DNA from: Flaveria trinervia
Taxonomy: Eukaryota > Streptophyta > Magnoliopsida > Asterales > Asteraceae
Assembly (NCBI GenBank): GCA_025506515.1
Contig: CM046443.1
Coordinates: 22,493,898 to 22,557,897 of the forward strand
Length of the DNA: 64,000 nucleotides
Reading direction: 5' to 3'
Of the stretch, positions 1 through 11,346 are shown one piece after another. The position numbers and the translations under genes are program-made. Under the pieces are notes generated by a model. The model saw only the letters and a program-made list of their open reading frames with translations. It searched no databases and was not told the origin of the DNA. How positions within the stretch are numbered: position 1 is the first letter of the stretch; each line of letters opens with the position of its first letter.

Positions 1-514
1 AAACTATTGTGGATAAGCTGATTCATGTTTTTGAAATTAACATGACCTAGCCTTCTGTGCCACAGTTTAGATTCTTGAGAAGAGGCTTTGGAAAATAGGC
101 AAGGATTGCCTCTGAGATCTATTTTCTTGGAAAGATCTAAGGCATACACTCTTCCTGTCCTGTTGGCTCTCAGGAGAGTGTGATCATCCAACACCTTATC
201 AATCAAATGCAGAACTTTAGATGACAGAATCCTACAGTTCTGACTGGTGAAAAGAGCAACATGGCCTTTATCACACATTTGACTGACACTCAAGAGATTG
301 TACTTGAGATTTTCCACATGATTAACATCATCAAACTTGATTTCTCCATTGGAGACAAAGCCATTTCCAATGATGTAACCCCTAGCATCATTGCCAAAAG
401 AAACAAAGCCCTTCTTTCCTTGAGAGTAGTCATGAAGAAGAGAATGTTCCCAGTCATGTGCATAGATCCCCCACGGTCTACATACCAGATGCTACTTTGT
501 CATGTTGGAGAACC
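1..514 (-). pseudogene. protease / pre-integrase start of pol, Sirevirus A (partial)
   Basis: The minus strand encodes WYVD and a copia protease motif of the DSGG-HMTG type, then the NLLSVSQMCDKGH segment shared with F and H. It continues past the left edge. The frame opens just after a TTGCAG acceptor-like sequence (AG at 515-516) and is +1 to the gag linker. A nonsense codon lies a few residues after the junction, where H has Cys. Confidence 0.8.
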
Positions 515-530
515 CTGCAATAATAAACAA

Positions 531-3369
531 TCAGTTAGTTTTGGAGACCCAAACCTTTTTGGTTTTGGGCCTGGTCTCGTCAACACATGGTAAACTAACA
601 GGTTTATTAGAAACAACAGCCTGAGAGGAAGAAGATGGTGAAGAAGAGGAATCCTTTGGCTTGGACCTCCTTTTCTGTGGTTTCAACATAGGAGCATCTA
701 ATTGGTTAACTCTTCCCAATAGATGTTGAACCATCATAACCAGCTGTGTCTTATTTTGTGATAAAGCTTTCAGCTCATCAAACACATTGCCAGTGGAGTT
801 TGATAAGTTCCTATGTTGCACCTTCTTCTTCTGAGCACTCTCAGTTGTCACCTGTTTAACCCCTTCCTTTTTGAATTTCTTTGAGGACTTAAGGGTTACA
901 GGATTTGATGTTGCTGATACAAATGTGGTCTCAAACTCAGTTTTCATTTTTACCATTTTCTCTTTAATTTCTTCTTTATGTTTGAGTTTGGAACCTCTTT
1001 TGTACCAGCAATCATGTGTAAGATGATTGAACAAACCACATACTTCACATGGTTTCTTCTTCATCTTAGGTTGATCATCAACTAAAGAGGGTGAAGCAAC
1101 TGAAGACTTGCTCTTCAGTGCTTCGGAAGCATTGTTTGCTTTCTTGACTTCCTCTTTAGTAGTCTTCAAACTCTTTCTACTGACAGTTTTCTTCTTTTCA
1201 GTACTGGCAGTAGTTGGAGTTTGAACTTCAGGTGTTAAATCCTGCCCTAGTCCTTTCAGGACTTTCAGAATTAACTCCTGAGTTGATCAACTCTTTGATC
1301 ATGTGAGTGTCAGTAGTGGAACCATCAACATCAGCTGATAGGTTCTGAGAGGGCTTAGTGCTGACTTCTACTTCTGATGGTGTTGTATCAGAAAGTAGAT
1401 CACATGATGAAATGGATAGGTTATTGCTCTCACCATCAGATTCTACCTCTGCTCTGGGAGTAAAATCTGTAGGTGGAGCAGTGTGATTGTAACCAATGCC
1501 AAACTTCACATTGGAAGCAGATTGCTTACTAAGAAGCATTTCAAAACCTTTGCATGATTGTACCCATCTATCACACTCTACCTGGGTAACTTCAAGGGTT
1601 TCTTTGAGATCTTTATACTTCTCTAGAAGTATCTCTTCCCTTGCCTTATCATCAGATATTTGGCATTTAAGTTTGTAAATCTCATCATTCTTATCATTAA
1701 GCACAGACTCAAATTCAGCTTTGCTTTTGGAAATTATTTGTTCTAGCTCAATGTTCTTGTTGATTAAAGCTACATTTGCTTCTCTAATAGATGCAAATGC
1801 TGCTATGCATGTTTCAGAACATAATTTGGCTTTTGCCTCAGAGGATACCTGTGATACCTTGGTGTGTGAGGCATTAGAGGATGAAGTATCAGCAGAATCC
1901 AAGCCATAAGAGCTAGATTTCCAAAGGGACTTTCACCACCATGTTGACCAGCAGCACCTGAGAACAGTTGTTCATGACCAGACAAGTCATCTGGTAAACT
2001 GCTCCAGTCAACAACTCTGGGGTGAAGAAGCTGTGTTGTTGAGGTTGAGTTTGTTGATGAGATTGGGAAGGTTGTGGTTCAGGCAATGCTTGTGGTTGTT
2101 GTGCAATTGGAGCTTGAACAGGATTTGGTTGAGGCATATAATAGCAGGGATAAGGATATGACATTTGACCCTGGGGAACAAAGTATGCAGGAGATCTAGG
2201 ATGTGAATGATGACCAGAACCAGCAGGATGTTGCCTTTTGTTTTGTGGACTAGTACTAGGAAAAGTCACAAAGGATGCAGAAGAGTTAGATCCAGTTGAT
2301 CTACACTCTCTTGCAAAGTGTCCTAGCCTTTGGCATTTGTGACACCTCAACTTACTCTTGTCAAAACCAATTGGTTTTGCCAGAGAGTCCAGGAAATTTC
2401 CTGCCAGTTCTCTTATAGAACTTCTGAGATCTGATATTAATCAGTGCCATTTGGCTCAGAATATCCATCTCTTCTAGATCATCATCAGCTATTCCTTTCA
2501 AATCATCCATAATAAAGCATAGATTGTCACTATTACTGCCAGAATGACTCTCAATACCAACAAATGCATGATCGAAACTATTTGAAGAGAAATCAATATG
2601 CTCATCATAATTGCTTTCAGATGCAGCATATTCTGACTCATGACCAACCAAAGCAGTATTCCCTGGTACAAAGTCATCAGTGAGCTTTCCTGATGAGGAC
2701 AGTTTCCTCTTCGCTCTATCTCTCTTTCAAATGTAAGCAGTTTCCCATGAAGTTGGGTGAGAGATAGGCATCCAGATTTGCACTGGAGCGTAGGACAATA
2801 GTGTATGTGTCCCATCTCTCAGGCAGTGATCTGAGGAACCTGTTGTTCATCTGGCTATTGGTGTATTCCTGTTTCACCATTTTCAGCTCAGAGATCAAGC
2901 AGGAAAAACGCTCAAACTGTTGAGTCAGTGTCTCACCCTTTCTATGAGAGAATGTCTCATACTGTTGGGCAAGGATTTCTCTATTGTTTGCTAAGACCTC
3001 ATTTGTGCCACCGAATTGTTCCTTCAGGGCATTCCAGAGATCATGAGCAGTTTCATGATGCATAAGCCCTGAATAGATTTCATTAGGCAGTGCCATGGCC
3101 AGAATTCCATGGGCTTTAGCATCAATCTCAAATAGTTTCCGATCTTCATCAGAGTATTGTTCCTTCTTCTTCAGAACCATTTGATTGGTTTCTGGATTGT
3201 TCACCATAGGCTTATGTGGTCCATGTACCACAGATGTCCAACAACCTGAACTGTTAACAGACAGGTGATGAAGCATTCTTCATTGCCATATGTTATACTC
3301 GGTCCTAACCAGCATCGGAGGCTTGGTTGAGGAACCGGTATTGTGAGGATCATTAGAAGGAGTTGTCAT
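531..3369 (-). pseudogene. gag plus coiled-coil linker of Sirevirus A (broken)
   Basis: The start at 3369 (MTTPSNDPHN...) matches the gag starts of F (37221) and H (60456). The order is retrotransposon gag domain, acidic DDDLEEMDILSQMAL stretch, knuckle CHKCQRLGHFAREC (C-X2-C-X4-H-X4-C; about 2310-2350), a Pro/Gln-rich stretch, a coiled coil (about 1900-1500), a Ser/Thr-rich stretch, and a second knuckle CEVCGLFNHLTHDC near 1040. It ends VWVSKTN-stop at 531-533. Gag coats the RNA; the linker's role is not established. Breaks: a nonsense codon near 3285 (IWQ-stop-RML), a 1-nt frameshift near 2760 and further shifts near 2370 and 1910. It is a decayed copy. Confidence 0.85.
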
Positions 3370-3580
3370 CTTAGATTCAATCAAATTCGTTTAAGCTAAA
3401 ACTGATTTAGAACAAAACGCAACAACCAATTGAACCAAAAGAGATCTCAAAGTAAATGAACGAAAGCGACAGAAATTCAATAATCTATAACCAGTTCTTG
3501 CGAATACGCTAATTCAATCAAACACAGATATCAATTAGCAGTTTCAATGATCAATTGTTAGATCGATCAATGATTAACCA

Positions 3581-3592
3581 GCTCTGATACCA
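3581..3592 (-). other. primer-binding site of A (initiator Met tRNA)
   Basis: On the minus strand this reads TGGTATCAGAGC, the standard plant Ty1/copia primer site complementary to the 3' end of initiator tRNA-Met, two bases inside the LTR end. Confidence 0.9.
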
Positions 3593-3594
3593 CT

Positions 3595-4486
3595 TGTTAG
3601 GATCAGTGATCTATGTTTGATTGATTAGAGAGTATAGCAGCGGAAATCGAACAATGAATTAGCCAATTCACAAGAATGAAACGATATTCAATGAAGAACA
3701 AAGACGGTTATAGAGAGAGAATTCTGCAAATATATTTCATTCAATATTCGCTTTCGTGGTAACGAAATGTCACACTTACAATTAGGTCGACACCTCTTAT
3801 ATAAGAGATGTGACGTCTGCTGATGTCACTTGATAGTGACATCTAACTGATTTATTACAACTGAAACACAACTACTGAAAATGTCAAAACAGCTGACATC
3901 TCCTTTCAAAAATGCTAAGTGTTATCATTTGTTATAACTACTGAAAAACATAAAACTACTGAAACTACAACGACTGAAGAACAAGCTCTTCAGTCGTTTT
4001 ACAAAACTACTGAAAGTAAAAACATAAAACTACTGATATCACAACTACTGAAGAAGTACTCTTCAGCTGTTGTGACAAACTACTGAAACTTCAGTACTTG
4101 ATCTTCAGACGTGATCTTCAGACGTTTCATCAGCTGATGACTTCAGTAGATATCATCAGCTGATGTCTTCAGTCTTTGTCTTCAGACTTTGTACATCAGT
4201 TGTTGATCTTCAGCACTTGTAAACTCTTCAGCTGTTATACTTCAATACTTTGGTCTTCAGCTTCAGCACTTGTGTTCTTCAGCGGTTCAACTTCAGTACT
4301 TGTGTTCTTTGGCTGTTCAGCTTCAGTACTTGTGTTCTTTAGCTGTTGTACTTCAGCACTTGATCTTCAGCTATTGAAGTCTTCAGTACTTGTCAAACTG
4401 CTGATGAAGCTTTCAGCAGTTGTTGTGATATCATGTGGGACTTAGAGGTTTTCTGATCTTGGCTCATTGGTTCTTTTGGTCCAACA
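3595..4486 (-). repeat. 5' LTR of Sirevirus A
   Basis: About 892 bp. In element orientation it begins TGTTGGACC at 4486 and ends CCTAACA at 3595, next to the primer-binding site. Its U3 (about 3950-4450) is an array of CTTCAG/CTGAAG/CAGTTGT words. A TATA box sits in a perfect 14-bp palindrome (3794-3807), preceded by a GACGTCA-type site and an 8+8 inverted repeat GATGTCAC/GTGACATC (3822-3843). Both boundaries agree with the F and H LTRs. Confidence 0.9.
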
Positions 4487-5678
4487 AACTATGACATAGA
4501 CAATGTCATTTCTCTCCCCTTAGAGGAGTTAAATGAACTGGTTGACAGAGAAAGATCAAAGGAAAAGAAAGAGGCAGAAGATGTTGAGTTACTAGTACAA
4601 ATGAAAGAAAAAAGAACAAGAAAAGATTTATAAGCATGTGCCTACTCTCTCCCCAGTTCAAAAAAGTCATGCACATGAGGATGTGGTTCAACAAGAACCT
4701 TAGGTAGACAGAGAAAAAGACAGGATCAAGATGATCAACTACCTGAGTGCCACAGGCCTCTATCATGCAGATGCACTTCTTCCCTTATCCTATGACAATG
4801 TGAGTTTGAGTATCTCAAAGAACTTGAACTTGAGATAGTCAAGGAAAGAAAGACAACTAAAGGAAGCTAAGGAAGAAGCTGCTAAGTCAAGGGCCATCAT
4901 CCAGAAGAGCATGTAGAAGTCTGTAGATAGGTAGGGGATGATAAGCTTCTTAAAGCTGTATGGATTCTCCGGAAGGAGACTTGGCCCTATGTCTCTATCC
5001 ACTATGGATGAGCATCTAAGGGTAATCAAGCAAAAGATCAAGAGTGGAGAGCTGATTGACTTACACTCCCTTCCAAGTCAAGCTCCACTTGAAGTGGAGG
5101 TTATGGTTAGACAACCAGAGGCAACACAACATGGACCTACTGCAGAATCTCAGCAAGCTTCATCTTATGATCCACAACAGGGTCAGACTTCCTTTCCTTT
5201 TGAACCTGTTAGAGAGGAAGACCCAACTGAGAAAGACAAAGAAGATCAATCAGGTGCTACAGGCCAGTCTTCTCAGTTAAAAAGCAAAAAGAGAAAGAAA
5301 AGGTTGGCTTCAAAGCCAAAGCCAAAGAAGAAGAACGATACATTCTTTTCTGAACCTTAGGATGAGTCAGAACATCCTAAGGATGTGCAGCTAGAGGATG
5401 CTACATCAACTCCCAATTAAGCAGCTCCTCTAGCATCAGGATGTCCCATCTTGTCCTGGACATACACCATAAATCTGGAAAGATGGCATGTCCTTAGAGA
5501 ACAAGGAATTGAGGATGTCTACACAAAACAAGACATGTTCAATCTGCCTCTACATGATCTCTTTGACATGAGAAGACATTTTGAGAGTCTGAGTGATCCT
5601 GATCATCTCATGAAGAAAGGGATGGTCATCATAAAAATGAGACTGTTGATATCTGAAGTCTTCAAAGAGTTTTTGTAG
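4487..5678 (+). pseudogene. ORF2 (env-like) C-terminal part of B1, broken
   Basis: Discontinuous coding segments: an acidic Lys/Glu-rich start (about 4510-4620); a segment at 4938-5360 with IKQKIKSGELIDLHSLPSQ followed by a KSKKRKKRLASKPKPKKK basic tract; and 5451-5678 with INLERWHVLREQGIEDVYT. It ends about 10 nt before the polypurine tract, where Sirevirus ORF2 normally ends. Several stops and frameshifts separate the segments. The function of ORF2 is unknown; the basic tract could be a nuclear-localisation or nucleic-acid-binding patch (inference). Nothing here looks like a membrane-spanning envelope protein. Confidence 0.7.
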
Positions 5679-5685
5679 CATCAGC

Positions 5686-5697
5686 CTAGGGGGAGTT
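5686..5697 (+). other. polypurine tract of B1
   Basis: CCTAGGGGGAGT-type purine run ending at the LTR start (TGTATGG at 5698). The same CTAGG(G)GGAGTT context precedes the LTR of D. Confidence 0.8.
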
Positions 5698-6499
5698 TGT
5701 ATGGAATACATGTTAAGGCTGATACAACTACAAACACTTCAAGTCTCCTGCATGCTGCACAAGTACATTGAAGAAGAATGATTTGGAAGTCTCACACATG
5801 CAACTGAAATATTCAAAGTGTGAAATCTTCTCAAGCCAAGACCAATATCTTCTAAAGCCAAAGATGACGTCTTCCAAAGCTTCAAAGACAAAGTCTTGCA
5901 AAGCCAACACTTGAAGACAAATTTCTTCCAAAGACTTTTAGTGTGCATTCTTTATCTTGTGTACTTTACATAAAGCTGGGCCCTTTTCTGCTGCAACTCT
6001 GTAAAGTCACCAACTTGTATGAGTTGGTGAAAAGGTCCATGCTTTTAGTAACTGTACATTGAGGTCTTAAGACTGTAACTTTTTGCTTCATGTACTTTAT
6101 CCTTTTTGTAATATATTAGGATGTGAGCTATGACATGTCATAGTCACAAGTCAAAAGGCAATCTGCCTTTTGACTTTAGAATTGATTTTGTGTTGTGTCT
6201 AGTCAATTGTATCCAGCTGGCTTTCAAAGTATGATTGGCTATAGGATGTAGTATATGTATCTCAGGTACTTGTAACTGTCCTTTATGCTTTCTAACACTT
6301 GTAATAGAACTTGAGAAGGCAATATACTACAATCTTGAAAACCATTTATTGTGTCTTGCTATCTTGTTCTGTCTCTTACTTACTTGTGTTCTTAGTATCA
6401 TCTATTATGGTTAATATAGTTTCACTGTTTGATTAGTCAAATTTAATCTCATCTTTGTGTTGTTGCATTGTAAGTTGACCACCCTTCACCGGTCTTGCA
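5698..6499 (+). repeat. 3' LTR of Sirevirus B1
   Basis: About 802 bp, TGTATGG...CTTGCA, colinear with the G LTR (51023-51815). U3 carries degenerate CTTCCGAAG words, many decayed to CTTCCAAAG. Conserved dyads: CACCAACT-N6-AGTTGGTG (6008-6029), a 16-bp palindrome (6128-6143), and an 11-bp stem GTCAAAAGGCA/TGCCTTTTGAC with a 3-nt loop (6150-6174). Confidence 0.85.
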
Positions 6500-6605
6500 T
6501 TATACTATCAGATCTTAAGATAGTGAGAGCCTGAACTTCAGCTGCTCTTGGAGAATGTTGATTGTGTATGGGTAACTCAGACAGTTGGTCATCATCAGAA
6601 TCACT

Positions 6606-7990
6606 TTAAGTACCTGTTCCTGCTGAAACACTCTCACAAGATGGTTTGGAATAGTTGGGAAACAAATCTAAGACAAAAATATGTTCAGGGCCAATCCCCC
6701 TAACACAAGGAGTGTGCTCATTGGGAACAATGTTCGATGATTCCTCAAATTGTTGAATTTTAATATTATACACTCTATAACCAATAGAGTTGGAGGAATA
6801 TCCCACAAAGATAGCATCATCTGACTTTTGAGCATCTTTTGCCAAATTATCTTTTCTGTTAAGTATGGTACACCTACTACCATAGGACCTTAGAAAGCCA
6901 ATGAACGATGTCCTCTTGTTCCATTTCTCATAAGGGGTTTTTCCATGTGGCTTAACTACAAGAACCCTATTCTGCACATAGCATGTAGTGCTAACTGTCT
7001 TTGCCCATAATATTAAAGGCAACTTTGAAATAGCTAACGTGGTCCGAGTAGCCTTAATTAGTGTCATGTTCCTCCTATTAGCAACACCGTTTGTTAAGGA
7101 ATTCTAGGAGCATTGTATTTTCTAATTATCCATTTTTAGTTATAGAATAAGTCAAGAACTTGATTCTTAAACTTAGTCCCTTGATCGCTTCTAATGATCT
7201 TAACCTTGTGATCAATATTATTTTCAATCTTAAGAATAAAAGACTTTAAGTTTTAGTAGTTTCATCCTTAGTTATTAAAAAGAAGACCCATGTAATATTG
7301 CAAAATCATCAACGATCACAAGGCAGTATGATTTCCTTCCAATGCTCATTATACTTGTGGAATCAAATAGATCCAGGTGCAATAAGTGTAATGCAATGGT
7401 GATAGAGTTAAAAACTTTGGATTTATGAGACGCTCTGTGTTGCTTCCCTTTCAGGCATGCAACACAATTATCTTTGCAAAAAAAGATTCATTTTAAGCAA
7501 ACCATGTACCAAATTATTTTTAACTAATTTATTCATTGTTTCAAAACTGACATGACACATTTGTTTATGCCATAGTTTTGAATCATCACCATTAGCTTTG
7601 GAAAGAAAGCATGATATTTCTCCTAGTGGGGAAGCATTGTCATATCCAGCTTGTACATATCCCCTTTCCTAGGAGATCTAAGAAGCACTAATTCTTGAGG
7701 AATGGTCATCATTGGTTTGAGGATAAAGCACTCATGTTCTGTAAAAAGCATTTGATGCTATTGATCACAGAATTGAGAAACACTTAACAGGTTATGTTCA
7801 TGCTGTTTGACAAAGTGTACTTTGTCAACTTCTAACTTTCTATTGGATATACTTTTTCTACCAAAAATGTATCATCTGGCCTCACCTCCAAACTGATCAA
7901 GACCACCATCAAAATGTTGAAATTGTTAAAGAAGAGATTTGTTCCCAGTCATGTGCCTGGAGCATCCACTATCTACAATCTACACATTAT
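6606..7990 (-). pseudogene. protease, pre-integrase and integrase of Sirevirus C (broken)
   Basis: Protease motif DSGCSRHMTG (about 7942-7980), then GAG-pre-integrase with an ACLKG(K)QH motif near 7450, then the C-terminal integrase core and post-core region (6606-7067): a QNRVLVVKPHGKTPYE-type stretch, a ...GFLRSYGSRCTILN stretch and a FVGYSS motif. It reads from about 7990 down to 6606 and is heavily interrupted: the catalytic-core region 7070-7450 has many stops. GTGT-stop at 6606 is followed by the acidic linker before RT. The residues match G closely, consistent with a related family. Non-functional. Confidence 0.75.
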
Positions 7991-8048
7991 TGTTCTATCA
8001 AATGGATGTCCCTACACATAAGGTGAAAAAGTAGTTTTTATTGGAAAG

Positions 8049-10460
8049 TCAAGCCCTGTTGGCCTTAGGATTTTCCAATGATGATGACTTTATTGAATCA
8101 AAATTTATGCACGGGGTTTCAATAGGTGTTTGTGAAGAAGAAGTTTGGGTTGCAACATCTTCTTTGATCTTCCATTCCATCCCTGGTTGAACACTGAGGA
8201 TGAGCATGATGAAGCTTAAGCGGCATGACATTCTTCCGAAGCTTCTTTCTTTTTGAAAGAAGCCTTCACCATCTTTTCTTCTAATGTAGTATTCTTCTGG
8301 GATGATTTTAAGGGGTTTCTCTTGTTCTTTGAGTCTTAACAGCTTTATCTTCTAAAGCCATATCCCTTCGAAGAATGACTTTCTTTCGAAAGCAACCTTC
8401 AAAAATAAGCTTTCCCTTTTTCATCACTTGAACCATATCATAAGGTCCAAATGTGTAACCTTTCCTGAGTCCTTCCTTTTTAAAATTATTTGCATAATGT
8501 GTGCTTGCTGAATTGTAGTAACAATCTTTAGCCATGTGATTTTGCAGACCACACATTATGCATGAAATGTTAATCTTTAGGGGTTGTGAAGACTGTTGTA
8601 TCTTGGTTTACTTGTCTTCCTAAAATATCTTCCCCTTTAACTTCTGATCCTTTAGCAAGATAGGAGTGTTGGTACTATACTTCTTTCTTGAATCAGAGTT
8701 GCCTATCACCTGCAATCCAGCTGAAATGAAAACACCCTTTTGTTTTGGGTCAATTTTCAGCTTGGACTTAGCTACCTCCTTTTGGCAGTTCTTTTGGCTG
8801 CCTTAACCATGTTTCTTCTAGATTTGGAGGATAGGGGTTGATCATCACAAGTAGGAATGGGTTGATTACCTGTTCCTTCCCTGTTGTGATCTTCATCGTT
8901 CTATCACTCTTTGACTAATGGGAAGGTGGGCTAGCCGATGGAACCTCTTGCTCTTCAATACCAAACGTTGGTTGTCTAATAGATTCATAAGAATGTGGTG
9001 GAGCATTTTCATTGGTTCCCAACCCACATTTGTTTTGATAACAAAGTTTTGAGTGAGAGGATGATGCAAGAATGGCTTGGAAGTTTTTCTCTAATATAGC
9101 ATGCTTCTTGGCTTGAGCCTTAGTTGTGACAAGCTGGGCTTCAGCCTCAGTCAATTTGGATATTAAATCATTGATTTGAGACTTGTAGTTTGTGAGTTCA
9201 TGTTTTAACAAGGAATAAGTTTTCTTTAACTCCTCAATTTTCTTTTGATGATTCAACCCTTTTAAAAAATAGAATTTAAGATATTTAAAGACTCAATATC
9301 AGATTTAATTTTGATATTGTAGTTCTGATATAACTTAACCTTAGCAATACAAGCTAGAGTACAAAGATGTTCATATACCTTGTTGTCATTTGTTCCAACC
9401 ATCTATGCTTGAGCAGGAGTCACATTCTGTACTATGAAGCTCTAGTCAACTTCTTGAGCCATATTAGGTGTTTCAGTTGACTTCCAAGTGGCTTTAGGAG
9501 TAGAGGGAAGTGAGAAGGCATGAGAGGTTCCAGATTTGGGAGCCTACATTCCCTGGAAAAGTGACCAAGTTAGTTATAGTTGTAACATTTGGCCTTTGTT
9601 TTGTCAAGCCCAAAGTTGCTGTTAGTTGGGTTATGAGGGAACTACCTTCCAGTTCTCTTGAAGAACTTCTTTGCTCCGTAAGTTAGCAGAGCCATTTGTT
9701 GGACTATGTACACATACTCCATATCATTTGGACTGAAGCACTCTAGATCATTAAAGCAATACTAATGATCACTAGAGTACCCACTTCCTGAGAAAAAGGC
9801 ACAATTGTTCTGAAAAGAACCTTACTGTGCCTGTTGAGAGCTTGGAGTCTCAGGGAATGTGATATAGGGTCCTAAAGAATAGGTTGGCTTATGTGAATAT
9901 CTCAGAGACTACTGAGGTTGGGGGGTCCTAAGCCTTTATCAACAATAAAGTGTTGCTAGCAGGACGGGTTGAAGGTCTACTCATCTGATGGCCTTTCTTG
10001 TTCTCCATCTCTACATGGTATCCATTAAGGATGCCATATAGTTCAGTCATAATGAGGGAGTTAAAGTTTTATGTCCTTTTGATAGAGACATAATAGATCA
10101 TCCACTCATCTAGGAGTGCACTCATGAATATTCGAGTGAGATCTCTCAATTAAAGGGCAATTTCCACAGACTGAAGGGAGGAAATAAGATCTATACCTGA
10201 AGTATTGTTGGCTGAGGGTCTCTCCAGCAATGTAAGTGAAGTTCTTGAACTGTTGCTTTAGTAAATCTTTCTTGGAGTCGTTCGAGCTGGAGTACATCTG
10301 GTCTGTAAGGACGATTGATGATAGATTGCCACATCTTGCCATCTTGGTAGCTGATGAAACCTTCGATACGTCTACTCCATGATATGAAGTTTTCGGGGGT
10401 GATGATAGATGCTTTAGTCATCGTCCCCATCTCAAATTCAGACTTTTGGTTGAGGGCCAT
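8049..10460 (-). pseudogene. gag and coiled-coil linker of Sirevirus C (broken)
   Basis: Start at 10460 (MALNQKSEFEMGTMTKA...), comparable to the G start at 51898. The N-terminal gag has an internal deletion, so two short overlapping frames cover 10106-10460. The first knuckle near 9560-9600 is damaged: its second Cys is Tyr and a stop lies inside it. A coiled coil (8915-9256) matches the G linker (KLTE-AEAQL, then CYQNK-GLG-NE-APPH). The second knuckle CIMCGLQNHMAKDC is near 8520-8560. CTTCCGAAGC words occur in the coding linker near 8233-8395. Confidence 0.75.
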
Positions 10461-10537
10461 TTTTTAGCGTGGTGAAAGGAGGAGTGTAAAACCAGTTGAT
10501 TTAGATGGGAAGATCTCACAATCAAGAGCCTAAATTT

Positions 10538-10548
10538 CTCTGATACCA
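10538..10548 (-). other. primer-binding site of C (initiator Met tRNA)
   Basis: The minus strand reads TGGTATCAGAG, two bases inside the LTR end at 10551. Confidence 0.85.
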
Positions 10549-10550
10549 AT

Positions 10551-11346
10551 TATAGGATCGATATAGCAAAATCTCTTGAAAGAGTCAATAATAATATACT
10601 AAGTAACAAAGAACACAAGGAAATAATTTTCAAGGTACTTGTATATATTACTTCTCTACTAAAAGTATTGAAAGACTCTTACAAGCATGTTACAACAGTT
10701 ACGATGAGAAACTATATATACTATCACCAACAAGCAAATATACTTTGATACCAGCTGTAAACCTAAAACCAAAGCAAATACTACAAAGCTATAGTTAAGG
10801 TATCTTAGATAATGTCTTATCTAAGATTTGGTAGTTATGACATGTCCATGACTTACTTTTTGTCACCAACTAAAGTTGGAAACTGTACTAACTGATAAAA
10901 GGTGAACAATGGAATAAAGTATAGTCAACTACATGGGCGTGGGAAAGCACCATGCAGTATCTTAGAGATTTGTAGTAGAGTGTTAGACAGACCATACTTA
11001 TGTCCACTAGTTCATATTATGTACTTCCGAAGATTAATTGTTTCAGAAGAACAAGTCCTTCTTATGATACTTATACTTCGAAGTAGCTACTTCTTACGAG
11101 GCTTCCTTTAGACTTCATACTTCCGAAGTTGTAATCTTAAATTCTTCTGAGTCTTGAACTTTGGAAGAGAGAAGACTTTGCCTTCGGAAGTTAGAGTTTT
11201 CCTTCAAAGATGATCTCGTACTTGGCTTCGAAAGAACTCTATTTTCCTTTGGAAGTTCCCTACTTAGCTTCGAAAGACCTTTATTAGTTGCACCAAAATT
11301 GTCTAAGTGTTAGGTTTTGATTGCAACAGCCTGTCTAGATCCAACA
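10551..11346 (-). repeat. 5' LTR of Sirevirus C
   Basis: About 796 bp. In element orientation it starts TGTTGGATC at 11346 and ends CCTATA (a decayed CA end) at 10551. It aligns base by base over most of its length with the D LTR. CTTCGGAAG/CTTCGAAG words fill 11020-11290 and an ACTATATATAGTTTCTC TATA region lies near 10700-10720. Confidence 0.85.

Larger units (their letters stand above)
1..4486 (-). mobile_element. Sirevirus A (Ty1/copia), 5' half, truncated by window edge
   Basis: Read on the minus strand: 5' LTR (3595-4486), Met-tRNA primer site, gag with CCHC knuckle, coiled-coil linker with second knuckle, gag stop, then protease and pre-integrase running off the left edge. It is the same family as F and H: the LTR starts TGTTGGACC and is rich in CTTCAG/CTGAAG words. 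It lies inside the ORF2 of the plus-strand element B1. The 5 bp outside the LTR are AACTA (4487-4491); the matching duplication would be beyond the window. Gag carries a stop and a frameshift, so this copy is dead. Confidence 0.9.
4487..6499 (+). mobile_element. Sirevirus B1, 3' end (ORF2 tail + 3' LTR)
   Basis: Plus-strand remnant of the same family as G. It contains the tail of ORF2, a polypurine tract and the 3' LTR. Its left part was split by element A and lies outside the window. Its right edge abuts the linker after the integrase of minus-strand element C, so B1 appears to have inserted into C. The 5 bp after the LTR are TTATA (6500-6504). Confidence 0.85.
6500..11346 (-). mobile_element. 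Sirevirus C (5' LTR, gag, linker, protease, integrase)
   Basis: Minus-strand copia element with 5' LTR 10551-11346, primer site 10538-10548, gag, linker and integrase. It is cut at 6499/6500 by B1 just after the integrase, so RT, RNase H, ORF2 and the 3' LTR are not visible. Its LTR is similar to that of D. The bases beyond the LTR (ACATA, 11347-11351) belong to the 3' internal end of a gypsy element, so C inserted there. Confidence 0.85.

Noticed and set aside
4176..4445. 89-codon plus-strand frame with repeated Val-Phe-Phe-Ser motifs
   Set aside because: Antisense reading of the CTTCAG box array in the A LTR; no support beyond being open.
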